Origin: Dromaius novaehollandiae
Lineage: Eukaryota; Chordata; Aves; Casuariiformes; Dromaiidae
Assembly: GCF_036370855.1 (NCBI RefSeq)
Contig: NC_088102.1
Coordinates: 65,295,601 to 65,359,600 of the forward strand
Length of the DNA stretch: 64,000 nucleotides
Direction: 5' to 3'
The notes under the pieces were generated by a model that saw only the letters and a list, made by a program, of their open reading frames with translations, searched no databases and was not told the origin of the DNA. Both the position numbers and the translations under genes were made by a program. Shown piece after piece: positions 27,656 through 43,900 of this stretch (the stretch's first letter is position 1; the number at the start of each line of letters is the position of its first letter).

Positions 27656-30600
27656 TTAGTAGAGATCACTCAGTCCAGCAGTCTTCCTTGCTTTCTGCAT
27701 TAATGCTCTCAGCTGGAACTGCTTGCGAGACAGAAGACGTACATGCTGCAGAAAGAAGAAAAAAAAAAAAAAAGAACAGCTACCAACTGGAAAAGCTCTG
27801 AAACAATGATACTTACATGGCAACACAAATTTTTTCAAGTATGACACACGCTGTGACCCAAACAATGGGGTGTTCACAGCATTTTCTTGGCTTAGGATAA
27901 CTTTTGCAAATGGCTACCAAATGCAATCATTACAGTGTATTTTTAGTGATTTTAATAATTAATTCTTAACATATTCTTAACAAAGTGGAAAATAACGTAC
28001 TTCAAGGTAAACTGAAGTCAAAGACTAATGCACTTCCCATGGGAGAGAGAATAGTTCTTTTAACAGCAGATAAACTTAACTAGCAAGCTACATAAGGAAA
28101 TAATGTGTCTCGGTGCATTGCACACCGGACATTAAAAGCAAAGCTGAAGTGGTAAACCTTGGGGAACCTGAACTATTAAAAAAATGAAGAACTGGTAACA
28201 TTTTTTACTGGGTGGCCCCAGTGCAGACTGTTCCACTTTTGAACACTACTCTTTTCAGATCCAATAGCAATATTAATTACTGTTACAGAAAAAAGAACTA
28301 CAAAGTTTAATTCCAAGTAAGTATTTTTAATATTTTCAAAACACCTGCAGATCTGTATTCTATGTCCATAGCGGACAGCACAGGAAATAAAAATTCAAAA
28401 TAAAGCCAGATTATTAGATCTGACATTATGAAAACTTTCAGCATTAAGAACAACAAAGAAATGGAATAAATTGTCTAGAAAGACCCCTGCTACAGATGCA
28501 AAACTAGCTGGCTTCTCAAGGTATCTCTCTGCCTTATTTTTTTCCTACGATTCTAACACTCTCAACTGGCTGCATCAGCAGCAGCATCCGCAGACTGCAA
28601 GTGGAAAGCTGATTAAATACTCCAGCCACCCTTGATGTTAGTTTCTCCAAAATTAGGATGCAAGTCCAAAGGAAAGGTTATGTTGACACTGTTGCAGCTG
28701 TCTAATGATAAATGACTTCATGTCTGTAACGCTTTTAAATTGTTCCTTTATCTTAATTCTGGAATTCCTCTTTTAAAACTTATGTTTCAACATATAATTA
28801 TTTCCCTACTTACCAGCTCCCCTTCAGTGAAGAAAGCACTAAGATTAATAAGCTGAACACAGGAGTTCAAGCTATTTAAAATGTATGTTTTAAAATGCCT
28901 CAAGAAGCCTACCTTTAAAAAGACATCTAGATCTATCACTCCCCGTCTCAATGCTTCCCCAAGGTAAAAGATGGTGTCTTCAATGGCATTTTCCTCTGCA
29001 TATAAGTTCAGGATCTGCTTGTAAAGTGGTGCTGTAGGAATGATAACTTCATCTATGTCATTATTTTCCGACTGACTTTCCATTTTTTCTAAGGCAGAAC
29101 TGAGCTCTTCATCCTTCTTCTTGAGAAGTTCAATGTTCTTGTCGACTTCAGCCTGTAAACAGTTAAGATGTTTATTTCATAGTTCTTAAGAGCTGAACGT
29201 CTTCCTGTTACATCACTATTAAGATGAAAGATTTTTAGAAATGCTGGCTCATTCTTTTCTTCTCTAGCAATCTCATTAGGATTTTTACAAAAGAAAGAGC
29301 TACCACCCCATAGGTTTGGGACACTTCCATTTAAAAAAGTAAAAGTTGTTTTAGGCTATAATGTTAATCCATTACTGATTGACAGTTTTACCAGGAAACT
29401 GTGACTAAAATCAGTGCCTCTGTACTAAGGCACTGAAATGCTCTCCAGTGCTGTCGCACATTATTATCTAGAAACTGAGACACAATTATGAAAAACTCTC
29501 AACACCACTGACATCATCTTTCTTGGGAATGAAGGAGAAAAACATCAATGCTGTTCCTCTACTATCGAACAATGATATTTATAAGAGACAGAAACAGGAC
29601 AATGTCTTTTAGGGTCACTGCTGTCTCTGACTTGCTTTCTCTCTGAACACATGCACGTCAATTTAGAAAGAGAATGCGTATTTTAAAAGCAATATGCCGA
29701 AAGCTTTGATATTTGTACCATGCTTAATACGAATTAATCACATGCTTCTGCTCCCTACTAGAAATGCTCAGATACGGAGCTTTGTTTCATCTCAGCTTAC
29801 CACTTCCTGATCCAGGCGAGTTACCATCTCTTCCAGTTTCTGGTGTCCTTTCTTCAAGTCCTCTTCTGTCCGCTTCAAGGCATTGAGTTCGGCTTGTGCG
29901 CGGTCCATTTCTTCTTTCATTCGCCATCTCAGTTTGTCACTGACAGCTGAAATAAGGGAAGCTCGAATGGTATCCTCACTGATGGTTCCATCTCTGCTGG
30001 GCCCTGTACAATAAAATTCACACACAAAAATTAACTGTCTGACCTGTCTCCAATATAGGCCTGTTTGAAAAAAGGGGCTAAATTTATCTACTTCAAGAAT
30101 ATAAGATAATAAAAGAAATTGTTTTCCATAATCATTTTCAGAAGCAATGAAGAGGAGACACAGCCACAGTGAGATACAAAACCCTATTCGCTTCCTTTAT
30201 TATAACCCCGCTGTCACCACCACCACATTCCCATATACCCAACCTTCCTTTAATTTAAAAATGGGCTGGTCATTTCCCCCCAGATCTGTAAATATGTCAG
30301 GCAAAACATACTTTAAAAGACAACTGAATTTCTGGTAGATGCTAGAGGAATTAGCACATGTTCACATGTTCAACTGTGATTAATTTAACAACTGGTTTAA
30401 GATACTGAATTTGCCTGTAGGTATCCTAATTTTGAGGATTACTGATTATGCTGTTCATTAAGATTAATGAAAAATAAATGTACACTAGTGAAACTAACAA
30501 AAATAGCAACAATAAAAAAGTTAACTCATTGCCCTTTTACATTTATGAAGATATAAGAACAGTATTAAGTGACTAAAAAGCTACAACGTGATCTACGCTT

Positions 30601-33600
30601 CCCAGATGGTTTCACAATTGTCACCATCATTCAGCCACTGTGGGGCAAGGGATGGGAGGGCAGAAAAAAAATGTTAATATAGAATATTCAGCATTTTATT
30701 CAAGCAGTCTTCCTTTAACAAGCAGCATTTATTTAAGATTATATGGCATAGAAAGAAGTGTTAATCACTATTAGCATATGGTTTATAGAAACATTCTAGC
30801 AGACTAAAATCACATGGCACATTTTTTGTACATACACATTCAGCATTACATTGGGCTTTCCACTTCTTCATTTTTTAACTTTTAAAAGATCTTATCTTAA
30901 CTTAGAAGAGGGAAAAGCAGAGGAAGAATGGTCTATAAAATAAGCTAAAGGCACCTATGAACAGCCTGCAACTACTCTTCCTATTAAAATATGTTTTTTG
31001 TTATCTGAATAAAAAGAAATAAAAATATTAAGAACACAGAGATTCTGTGAATTAAGTTACATCATTTGAGCCTAAAAAAAGTGATGATACACAGTTTGAC
31101 TGCACACATATTAATCTGTAAGTTTCACTTGGTTCATCATACCCAAAAACTTAAAATAGTGATGCAAATGCCCCCACTTGATCCGATTTATATTTCTTAA
31201 GCCATTCACTCTGTTGCCAGTCAATAAGAACATTTGCAATATTTTGTCATCTATTAGAACCAGCAACAAAAGCTGCCAAATGGCACCACACAAACCCAGG
31301 AATTTATCATCACTGCTTCTGTGAGGAGGAGAAAAGGACAGTGCTTCCTGTACTGAGGAGTAAAACTTAACCTAGTCAACCTTAAACCATGGGGGACAAG
31401 GAGTTTATTCACTGCTTAGGACTTCTCATATAAGGCAGTTAGCTGTAAATACACATGTTCCTAACCAAAACAGAAAGATCAGATTTCACTTCAAAAAACA
31501 GCATTAACATGATTTATAATGAATTATTTTATAAGGCAAAGCCACAACCAGCAATCAGTTCTACTCGTTTCCTGATATCCCTCACTCTGGACAGTTTTAG
31601 ACAAAGCTCACTTGAACAATAAAGCACAAGAGGGGAAAGAAAGACACAATATGCCTTGCACACAATGAAATTTCAAATAAAAAGTGATAGCAAATAGGAA
31701 AGAGCTCTTTGCACATGTAAGGGATCACTTACAGAGAGCTGAATTAGATTCTATTTGGCTTCTTAAAGAGCATGAACCCTTAGCATTTTCTGTCACTTCT
31801 ATATTTAGCCCTTCTTGGGGAAGACTGTATGGCACATTGCCATTAAAGCCAGAGAGCACTGAAACCTTCACCTTCACACTGAGCCTTAACCTTTATCAGG
31901 CAGGGTCTGGTTTCAGAAGTGACCTTACTGAAGCAGCAAAGTAGTAACTGTATCAAAAAGGTAATTAATGGCGGAAAGAAAAGAAAAAAAAAAACCTGAA
32001 GGACTATCTGAAAATCTGGATATTAATAAAATCCCAAGCTACTCTGAATAAGTATTTTCATTCAAGACAAACTAAGCTCACTAAAGGAAACCCCCCCCCC
32101 AACACACAGTTCCTGATATGATCCTAAACAAACTATGACAAATCATAGTGCAACAAGAGCAGAAAATAATTTATATACAAAACAAACACTTGCAGTTGAA
32201 AGGAAACAATTTATTACAAATACACTGAATGATTAAAGATCTGTCCTCCTTTGCATTTCATTTGACACAGAAATAAACCAAGTCTGGCAGGTGTGTGATT
32301 TTTACCTAGCTGCAACAAATGAATTAGTCTAATGTTAAACTGCCCCTACAAAAATCTGCTGTTACAATTTAATAGCAGATGATCTAGCCCAGGAGCTGTG
32401 AAAATTCTTCTGGGATACTCACAGATACTCTAACCCTGTTTGTCTTCACTGGGAATGAAAAGGAGGGAAAGAAATGAGATAGGACGCATTTGTATTGTGA
32501 ATTAACTCCGTACTACGTAAAAGCAAAACTGGATCTGTATGAGACACTGCAGAAAGCTGATGTTCCCTAGAAAGGCTCTTAACACCTCTCTGCACATCCG
32601 ACAATGACAGCCGAGGGGACTTACCAACCTCAAGGACGGAACAGCAGCCCCCCAACACTGGGTGCTGTTTAAGCTACACAGCTGGGACAGCTGCTTCCTT
32701 GTAACATGCATGGTAGACACACAGATACACCTCTGAGGGGAGATGACCACGGAAATGGTCAATGACTTCCTGAATTAGAAGAATGCGGACACAAAGAATG
32801 AGATCAGCCACAAGAAGAATGTAACGTAAGACTTTTCACTGTTTGCAAATTTTGTAATAACAAACTCGAATATTTTGAGAGTAAACACATCTAGCTTCCT
32901 TTACCAAGCTGTGAGCTTGCTATGCCCCCAGATGGGTGAATGAAAATTTCAAAATACAGTTCTGGAGGGAAGAAGTGCATGAATTACTGAGAGTTTGCAC
33001 AGTAAATTTAGAACCTACAGATGCACTTTTAATTATGATGCAAGGGATTACAAATGATGGACATGCTGAACAATGCCACAGAAGGATCTGCACCTGACCC
33101 ATACCGCTGCTCCAAAAGGACTATCACTCCACTTCAAAGTTACCACATCACCCCCCTACTTACTTAGATGATCTATTTCACTGGTTCCCAATCCTATACA
33201 CATGCTTACACTAAGCGAGGCACAGAGGAGAAACCAGACTAAGGCATTTTGCCAACACAGGGCCACCAAGCAGCAGGCTGATAAAAGAGAAGAGTCTAGA
33301 TCTTGATCTACACGATCAAGATCTCGTCTTGGATAAGACTCTAGATTCCTTCCTGATGAAGGGAAGAAAGAAGGCAGTAACAGGGTGCATTCAGAAGGAA
33401 GAGTGAAGAAGCAGGAAAACAAAGAAACTCAGTAACAATGAAGCTCACTCCAAAAGCTTTCGAAACCTCTGTTCTAGATGGCTACGTCTTTTGGAGTAAA
33501 GTGGATCCAGCAGATGACTAAATGAGGAAAAAAAGTTTTTTGTTTTTTTTTTAAACCTAAATCATGAACACAGAGCGATACAGACAAAAAAAATCACTTA

Positions 33601-34868
33601 CAGTCAAAGGGTACAGAAAGAAAACAGGTGCTTACATGCACCATTCTTCAAAATATTCCTAGAGCACACACAAAGTGTTACCATGTTCCTGACTGAATAA
33701 AATATAAGGTTTTTTAATAGTTTTTTTTTTCATAAAATGAGTAAAAATGTTTAAAACAGAATTTTACTCTTCGAGTTACAAAATTTTTTTTCATTAAACA
33801 TCAGTGTTTTGTAAGGTCAGATTACAAACAAAACAATCCTTTTCCTCATTTTTCTCCTTACATAAAATTTTTCATAAGAAACTTCACTTCAAAGAAATAT
33901 TTTCAAAGTTACTCACCAACAGTAGTCACAGGAGGCTGAGATGGGTAGTGCTGAACACTAGTTGTTGCTGGAAATGGAACACCAGCTGGGTAAGGATAGC
34001 TTGGATAGCTGTTTTGACAAAGAAAGATAGGCTCAAGTTAGGTATATATTTGTAAAATATCATCCATTTATGTTAGTTTTACATTACTCTATTAAAAATT
34101 TATTTAGGTTTTAAGATGACATCATTTTATCTGAGCCCCTATCAGGTTATTTCCTGGACAAACATTTGGATCATTTCAAATGATCCAAAAGTGATTGAAA
34201 AGATTCACTTAATCAAGCTTGCCATTCTAAAAACCAAAAATACCCAAAAAACACTATTCGAGCTCTTAACTGACAAACAGCTATTTCAATTCTAATAATT
34301 TTTAGCAGAATAATTAACAGTAAGACTGCTAAGCTGCTTTATATAAACATAAAAGCATTGTGCAAAACACTGTTGCAAGGTGAAACCTCCAGAAATTCTC
34401 AGCCCTGTTCTGCAAGATGAAGGGAAGCTAATTATTTATTAGTTCACTGAGACAATTGTCAGATGGGACCTAACATCACAGTCTACAGAACATTCTCTAC
34501 TGTCACAGCAGAAACTACTGCATTAAGTATAAAATATATTTACTGCCAACCAAAACAAGGACTCAAACCAGTCAGTAATAGACTGGCAAACCTCTGTACA
34601 GTATAGCAAATACTCCAGGAAAAAAAATGGACTGAATTTATTACAGAATAGATACACAATAAGCATATTCTGTGCACTTCCAGATAACTGTTCTTAAAAC
34701 TCTCCTTTCAACGTTCACAGGTTATGGTATTTTATTAAAATAGCTCTATTATTATTCATTTTTGTATAGACATTAAGAGCACTTTAAATAAATGCATTTA
34801 GGGGAAAAAAATTAAGGTTTGCCATAAGAAGTTATCAAAATCTCTATCTTTCACTCCTTAAAAAATAT

Positions 34869-34913
<45 letters not shown>

Positions 34914-37900
34914 AAAAGCCCTAAATGCTTGCAAATCCTTATATCAGAGTGGTATATACTACAGCAACTCCTCATATGCTCCTACCACAGAATCAAGTCA
35001 TAAGGATGATACTAACAAAAATAATGATTGTGTGGAAGAAATATAGAAATATAGATACACACCAGAAAGCAGCTATCAGCTTCCTACAATTTGCTAAGAC
35101 AGCACTGCAAGCCTTTTTGAAAAGGTTTATTCCAAACAACTATGTAGCATGCTTAAAGAAAAAGTTTTGTTCTAGATTAATAAAAAAATACAGAAATCAT
35201 TCTGTGTCCTTTAAGTTCTCAGTGTGCTCTGAATTAAGTCCAAAGTGCTCACGATTTATGCCGGAGGCAATTTCCTAGCATCTAAATCTAAGCAGAACGC
35301 TTTGAACACAATGAAAACAAACATTAAAAATGGAATACAGGCAGTGCAACTCCATACACGAAAACACAAGACCTGTTCTGGTGAGTTATTTAAAAAGGAC
35401 ATATTTTTTACATTATTAGATATTTTAAACTATTTAAATTAGATATTTAAAAAATAAAACCAAAAAAGGTAAACATTGCTAAATTTCTGAAAATCTCTCT
35501 TGTTCTTTCCATTCTTTCCACTGTTATTCACAATTTAAAGCTATATCCTTTGGGCTGAAGTTGACTTCCTGCCACTAAGAATCACCAAGAACATCTAAAA
35601 ATACTTTAAAAAACACATATTTCTTAACATTTTTTGAGAGCCTCCACATGAAACTCTCCAAGTGAAATATTTCTTCTAAGTTTTCTAAAAAATAATCACT
35701 GATGTTTTGATTAACAATTCAACAAATATCTTCTGTATCAAATTTACTTCCACACAATACTGGGTGATATCCTCAAATTAAAAAAAATGATGCCCAGAGT
35801 AAATCCAGTTAGCTGAGCTTTTAGAATGGAGATTGTAACACAGCACTAAAAACTGGAACATGAATGGTCAGTGCAAAGGCCAAACTGATGTACAAACTGA
35901 TTTTCTTCTAATATTCAAACAACATTATAGAAACTTTTATAACTATTACTAGAACCTGTTCTGCAGCGACTCATTTTCAGTTTTTAATGCCTATGAAACA
36001 ACATCTAGCATAGGGAAGAAGAAAACAAGCCACACTTCATATTAATCCGGCAGTTATTTTGTTCAATATTTTGAGTTATTTACCCCAAACTGAAAATACT
36101 ATTAAAAAAAACCTGCAGGGGTACGTATCTCTCTACAGCACATAAATGTATCAACCCTATAAAAACTAATCCTTTACAGAAGTGAAGCAAGAGAACACCT
36201 CGGAGGTTAAGTACTTTCTAAACATATTTATCGCCCGTGTATCTTATATTTGAAGCAAATGGCACTAAACAGGCTAAACCTCGCTCCAACTTTCTTTTAG
36301 CTATTGACAAGAATTCAATTCCTACTTTTAAATAAACTGCTAACATAATTATTATATATAAACCCCCAAATCCAAATCTCACCATAAGAAAATACAGATA
36401 AGACTGGACTCTATTCAGTGACACCTTCTACTATATAAAGGATGATGCTTTAAAATGGTGCTTACCTTGGGTTAGGAGTGTGTCCTGGTGGATAGGAAGA
36501 GATTCCACCTGGCATGGCCGGCATGTAGGAAGCTACATAAAATAACAATTTTGTATATTTCTACTTCTCAGAAGTTTACTACACAGGAAGACCACACAAG
36601 TGGGATGTATTTATACTGTGGTCAGATGTTTTTCAAAATATTATTGAACAATGAATACAATGTAACAGAGCCAAATATCAATAGTAAGAAAAGTCATTCT
36701 ACAACCAATGAAGCCAACAATATGTACCCTGCATCCCCTAACACCATCACTTCTCACTGCTCTCCCAGATGTCTCCCATGCTGCTCTCGTGCAGCTTGGC
36801 AAGAGGACGTATATGAAGAGGTTTGCTCAGAGCTCTCTCTGCCGACCGGCCAAGACAGCTGCTTCGTCCGAAAACAGAAAAAAGACTAAACTGGATCTGA
36901 TGCTTCCTCCGTACGTTGACCCGTCAAAATCTCTTCTCTATATCCAAACACATTTTCACAAAACTTCAGCAAACTTTGCATTTCTGAAGATTTTACCCCT
37001 CCCTGCCAACTTTGGTTGAAACTGGTCAGCACTTTTAGGAGTGTTTGTTTTTGGAGGGAGAGAATGAGAACTGACAGTTCAATTATACACTCCTTAGTAG
37101 AGCAGACCAAAATACCTTTGACCACAGATGTATTTTTTCTTAATTGTTACTTTAAATATATATTAGCTTCTACTTGAATAAAAAATAGATTTCAATTTAA
37201 AAATGCACAATGATTAGTTGTATGCTCAAGTAATATTAATCTTGAAGTCTCTGAATACGTAAGAAAAAGTATCTGCAGCACGGGAACTGGAAAAGCTGGC
37301 ATGTTGTTAAAGATGACACACCCAAAGAGCTTTCCTTTTCCCTTTTTACACAACAGCTGAAAAAACAGAAAATAAACTTTCCAATGTAGCCATTATTCTC
37401 TAACTTTCTGAATGAGTATGTAATTTAAGTACCTTTAGAGTAGCTGGGCTTCTCAACACCAGATTAGCCATTTAACAATCTGTTCATGTTCTTATCCAGC
37501 AATTTCTGCCATTTAAAAGTTATACCTTTAAAAAACTTTTAGCAGCACATATAAATGCCTATGGCTTTAATACAGCCTTATCAATTTTATTTTTAGAAAT
37601 CTTATAACTTTATTATAAAAATAATACTTATTAATACTTGAATATACTTACTATATATTTATATTAATTTCAGGAATGTTATAAATAGCTTTAAAAAAAG
37701 CCAAGTTACTTTCATCCCTGTGTGCTTCATTTCTTAAATGGTCTATCTAGAACTTAAAAATAAGACTAAATATCTGGAAAATACAGAAAAAAATAATTAC
37801 ACCAGTATATCCAAGTAGCTATTAAAAATGTGAAAAACTTGAAACATTTTTGCTAAAATTACTTCAGTTGTAGTAGCCTTGAGTATGACTTGTGACTATA

Positions 37901-40900
37901 GAAGTAGAAAATAATGTGATATTTCAGTGGATGATCCTTCCTTAAAGCACAACACAGCTCACAGTCTCTACTAAAACTGTACTTGTACTGACACCCACTG
38001 TTCTTGAAAATTAGAGCAGTTCATGTTTGTTGAATCATCTAGTGCTCTCGTAGCAGGTAGGCTAGTGCTGGACACGCTAAAACCAGAACACTTACTTTTA
38101 GTCCAGACATCTCTAATGTTTCCACTCGTGTTTGCTAACGCTTTTCTCATGTGCTAGGAACTAACGCCTTGCAGAAATAGTTTCCTCTGGGAATTATAAT
38201 GACTACTACTTCAGTTGTACTATTATGATCTGATAAAAGCCATATTTCAACACAAAATAGATACAGCCTTAAAAATATACAAAAAAAGAAAAATCTAACC
38301 GCAAATGCTGTTGCACTACCATTAAGCAGGCCACAGCTAATCTGCTTCCCCAAGCTCCCCCCTCCCAGTCCTTGGCTTGACTTTATCTCCTCTACTGTAT
38401 TTTTCCCACCACATGTAGAATTTTCTCTTGGATTTTCTTTCTCTCTTGTATTTTTTCCCACCTACCTATCCCTATTCTTTAAAGTAAGATGCTCCCAAAA
38501 GTTTAAATAAAAGCCTTAAAAAAAAGCCTCGAGACCATTTGTAAGAAAACAAGAATGGGTACCAAATCAGAGTACCAAATCAACAGAGAAATCTGAAAAA
38601 TCATGATGCAATTTTTTTTTCATTTTCAGACAGCAGTTATTAAAAAAAGAAATAAGTGAGTGTGTGGGGGAAATAAAAGTAGTATTCTTTTCCACATGAA
38701 ATCAGTGGTTTCAGAAAGCTGCTAACAGATGGACTTGTATTATCAGAATGAAAAAAAATTTGAAGCAGTTACCTTAAAGGGTCTTTTTAAGGATATCTCT
38801 GAATGTTGACAGGTTACTGATATATACATATATATACACACATATACACACACATGATATATTTTTTCCCTTCCAAAAGCCAAAAACCACACACTATTTT
38901 TACAGCATAGTTCAAAAAAAGCTCAAGTACGGCACAGGTGAACTCACTAGCCATCAATATACAAAGCCACAACAGAGCAGAGCGTATCATTTGCCAACAA
39001 ACAATGCAGAGCAACAGTCAACTCTGGAATATTTGTATGAGTATTTGTAGAAATTGGTAGTCACGTCCACTTACTAGTTGGTGGGCCTGTTGCCTGGTAC
39101 GGCGGGTAGGCTGCTGAAACGGTAGGCCGAGAAAAGACTGGAGGTTCCTCACCGAACACCACAATCATAACCTGAATCAGTTCTAGCAAGTCTGATTGAG
39201 GCTGTGAGGGTAAGCAAATCAGAAGCTGCTGATTTCTGGTAATGGACATTTTAACAGACTATAAACAACAAAATGGTACCATTTCACCAGCTCTCAAAAG
39301 CCATCTTCTTTTTTTTCCTCTCTCTCTCCTCCCTCTCTCCCTCAAAACATTAAAAACAACATAACAAAATACGGCTAAAGCAGCATTTACACTCAGAATA
39401 AAGGAGGTAATACATGGGTTTGTATCAACTGCAGGGGAGTACGTGACTGAAGATGATTGCGCAATGATGGATTATAGTAATAATTTTAAATTTAAATCAG
39501 CTCTGCATCGTGAAAGTAAAGGTACCAATAACTGAGCTTTCAGACATTTCAAATTCATACAACATATAGCTTTTGCTTAAGTTCAGAATGACGCAATAGA
39601 AAAAAGATCTTCACATCAGTCTCCTGCCAGGGAAGGAAGCCTAAGCTGCACTGTTTAATCAGACAAGCTGTCACTAAGGACAATTAACCAAGCAACAGAG
39701 AAAGTAATGTGCTGAACTTTAAGACATCAAAAGCAATAAGTAATTGTTTTCATAAAAGAGTAAAAAAAAAGTTTTAAGTTCTCAAATAAAAAGAATCATG
39801 GTTTTTGTTTAAAAAAAAAACAGTACAAATATCTAAAGAAATTCAGGACAGAGCAATCTGAAGATTTCAGATTCGCTATACTTACATGTTTCCACTCATG
39901 CAGATAAGGAAGATATATCTTCCCATTTGCATCAACATGCTTCCCAGTTTTTATTGTCATAGAGCTAGTGGGTTTAACAAAACAAATTGGGGGGTTGAAA
40001 GGGTAGGTATCCAGCAGCCACAAGCAAATTGGGATATTGTATGTGTTACCTAGAAAAGAGAATTTGAAATATTTTAGAAGTTATTCCAACTCTTTAACTG
40101 TCATTTTATAAGCAGATTTTTAAAACACTACTAAAATCAATAAATTCAATTGCACAGAAGCAGATAACAGATGAACCTGAAATCTACCAATGATCTGTTT
40201 AATGAAGAACTCCCAATATAGCCACAAACTCAGCATTTCTCAGAACAGCTTAACTCTGATTTATGATTATCATTAACGACTAATACATTATCGCATTTGT
40301 TCTATAGTGTAACACCGCTAGATCCTGATATCTGAACTACTGCAGCAACAAGTGGTTTGTAGCCCTCATTCTATTGAGAACCTTGAAAAACACTACTGAA
40401 AGAAAACATGAGTTACAGAGCTCTGTGAGGGTGAAGCAACAATGCTGCACACTAGAATTTTATTCCACAAAAAAAAGGAAGATTTTTCTTTAAAACATTA
40501 TACTGTGGACAAGTAAGGGATTTCAAGATGATAGAAATCACTGAAGTTGTGAAGGTGAACCACTACAAATCTAAGTAGCCTTTAATGTAATTTGGAAAAA
40601 TAGTAACAATAGCAATAATTAATAATAATAACGATAATAAATGCATACCTCTATAAGGCACAGGAATGGTTCCACTGAGGCTCATCAACTCCCTAGATGA
40701 GCCATCATTAAAAACTGGAAGGGAACAAACAACATTCAACCTCTGCTATGTTAATCTCTGTTCCAGTTATAGATATCTATTTGTCAGCACAAATTTTCAA
40801 AAATTAAAAATACATAAGCTCCTCTTAAAAAGTTCTGCTCTCGCACATCTACAGACTAGTAGATGACTGCCTACAATCACGTAATTTCTCGTGAATGAAG

Positions 40901-43900
40901 TATTTCTGAGAAATGAATGACCGATTATACTGTCAGTCTACACCTGCTGAAAACAACACTGTCTTCTCAGTCAGAGCCCAAGTAAAACATAACTTGAAAC
41001 TATACAAACTGAAAACCATAAAAATTGCTACAAGGTCAATTTGGACTCTAATCTAATTTAAAAAAAATCCTGTTTCTTAGGATTATAAAGAATTCTTTAT
41101 GGTTTCTCCAAACTAGCAAGTTGGCAAGAACACTGAAAGTTATTGGCCTGTAGGCATTTAATCTGTTACCTAATCAGTAGAGGAAATTTAACCAGCAGTA
41201 ATACAGTGCAGATAAGAGGAAGAATGCATAGCACTTGATTTGCTGCCACATAATTTAGTCTCAGTTCACAAAAGGCACAGGAACCCTGGCTGCATTGCTG
41301 TATCTAGTTTTCCCATCCTTTCCATCTGGTAGATTAGTCTGGGCTTAATGAATCAATTTTTGGTAATAAAATTTTCTTCATTTCACTGAAAGTGTCTAGT
41401 TATACCTCAAATGAAGTGCACTGTACATTCTTTGGTGATAATATTTTACCTGCCTCTGCAGAATATGTCATGATTTAACTGGGATATATATTTCATTATT
41501 GAATACAGCCTTGAAAATTATTTCAGCAGCAATGTAATAATTTTCTCATTGCTCAGTTCACTACTCCAAACAGCATAAATTATCTGTAAGTGGTTTTGTG
41601 CTCAACCTTTCCAAGACAGCTTAGAAATAGCTGGGTAACAGAAATAGGCTTCTCACTACAGCTCAAACCTATCTGGCATTCTGATCACTGAATCATAATC
41701 CAAACTTGTGAGCACTCTTCTGACCGTAGTCCTTTCGCTATTATTTTTGATTCTCCAGCCATTGTAAGAATTTTTATTTCTCTGACAACTGCTGACTTGC
41801 ATCTTTTCAAGTTAAAACTCAGTTATCTTCTACCTGTCCATGTCCCCTTTTAATACCTCTCAATCCTGATAATAATTTAGAAAGCAAAATACTACAATTT
41901 TTTTTGTTGATATTTTTGTAAGATAAATTCACTCACAGAGAGATCCAAGAGCTGATAGTTAACAAAAAGTGATCAGGAGCACGACCTCAATGGCTATGAG
42001 GCCATGCCCTCAAAGCTGACCCTAGGAATCTTCTTCATTTAATGCACTGAAATCTACTCAGACCCTTTGAAATAATTAATAAACAATGGCTAAATCACTG
42101 CTGATCTATATTACAAAACCCCTCATGCCAATTTTCCATATACATAACTTTGTGTATTCCTCATACTCTTAAGTACTGCCACAATGATTCACTTTTAATG
42201 AAGTATTTATTCATTGATTTATCGTACTTTTTCAGTAAACACAATTGTAAAAATATCTTTATATTATAGCAAAGCTGAATTTGTAAGATAACAGCAGTTT
42301 CTAGGGCAGCAATTGATTAGCTAGCAATATGCAAAATGACTTCTAAGAGCAATCAGGTAAAAGCTGAGCTGTGAAAAATGTAATACTTCTTGGCACATTA
42401 GATACATTTATTTAGGAAAATAACCCTTCTGTTTCCAGGAAAGTACTGATGTCAAAGATCAAGAAATTCAAATTCTGTATTCTAGCTTTAATCTCCTTTT
42501 TCCCATAAAAACTACCAAATATATCTAAACTATCAGCAATGCAATACATTTTTTCTCTTGCACACAGACTTACCATATGAATCCATAACAGGTTTGAGGT
42601 CCTTGTACTGAGTAATAACACTGATGGTCTCCTGTACAGTTAGGTCTCTATACTTATACTGGAAAACAGAAGTGAAAGAATATATTCAGACACCAAATCT
42701 TCCGCATAATCTAATTAAGTTTCATTTTACCAAATAGTCTGAATTTGTAAGAGTTTACACTGGTATATGGACATTCTTCTCTGCTCTTATGTTGGAATAA
42801 GAATGTTATTCTGCATATAACTTTAGTGAGCACTCCCTGTACAACTTAACCAACTTTAACAGGGCATTAAGATGTTTTTCTTCTTATATGAAAATCCATA
42901 CATAAACTGATTAGGGGAAAGCTACTGAATGCATTTTTATTCACATTCTACCACAACCCACATTACATGTCATGTAAAGGCAAACACTGAGGCACCCTAT
43001 TTATCAGAAGTTCTCCAAAACAAACTCCTCTATACCTTTAAAATTGGTAATCACATGATATTTTTTGATTGAAGTTAAGACTGTGATGGACTGCCTCTTT
43101 AAAGTTACATTTTAAGATGCTTTTTGATGAGGTAGCATTCCAGTGTTGCCATCTTTCTACAATTAAGGTATTACTATGGGAGATAGCAGGGGGTGTTCAT
43201 CTCTGTTCATCGAATAAGAGTTGTCACAAACAACAGAATTATATCTATTTCATTTAGGAAAGGCAAAGAAAATCATCACATCCTCTTCTGGTCGTATACA
43301 AAAAACACAAAGTAGAACTGCTCTAAATGATTTAATGGAGCTTTAAAAATTTGCAATATAACGCAAATGTGAATAAAACAAAGGCAAACTATGAGAAGAG
43401 AAACAAAAGAACATTCTTGGCATCTCTGATCCAATATAGTGACATTTGAAACATTCCTGCTATATGGCTATCTACGATCTGAACCCCACAGACACCATTC
43501 ATAACACATTTCAAAGTATCACAGTATTTATCAATATTTTAATGTATTTATCAATTAGAAAGCAGACTTTTCAAAGCAGCATATCATCAATAATAATGCT
43601 GGTTTCATGATTGCTTTCTTTCACCGGGAGTAGGAAGTAGCTCATACCACAGATGTTCAAAATACAGATATGCTACTACAGAATTTAACAATCTCGGAAC
43701 TACAATTTGTAGACAACAATGCGTATGCTCCTGAGCAGCAGAGAGCTGGCTCACTACATGGTGCAGTGGCCATTCCTCCTGTTAATTACCATTAAAAAAA
43801 AATGCTAACAATATAGTCCCTTGCTAACATTTTTAGTGTAAGAAAAAAGCCAGTCTTCAGACATCACACAGACACGCGCAGACATCGTCCTTTTGTTCAA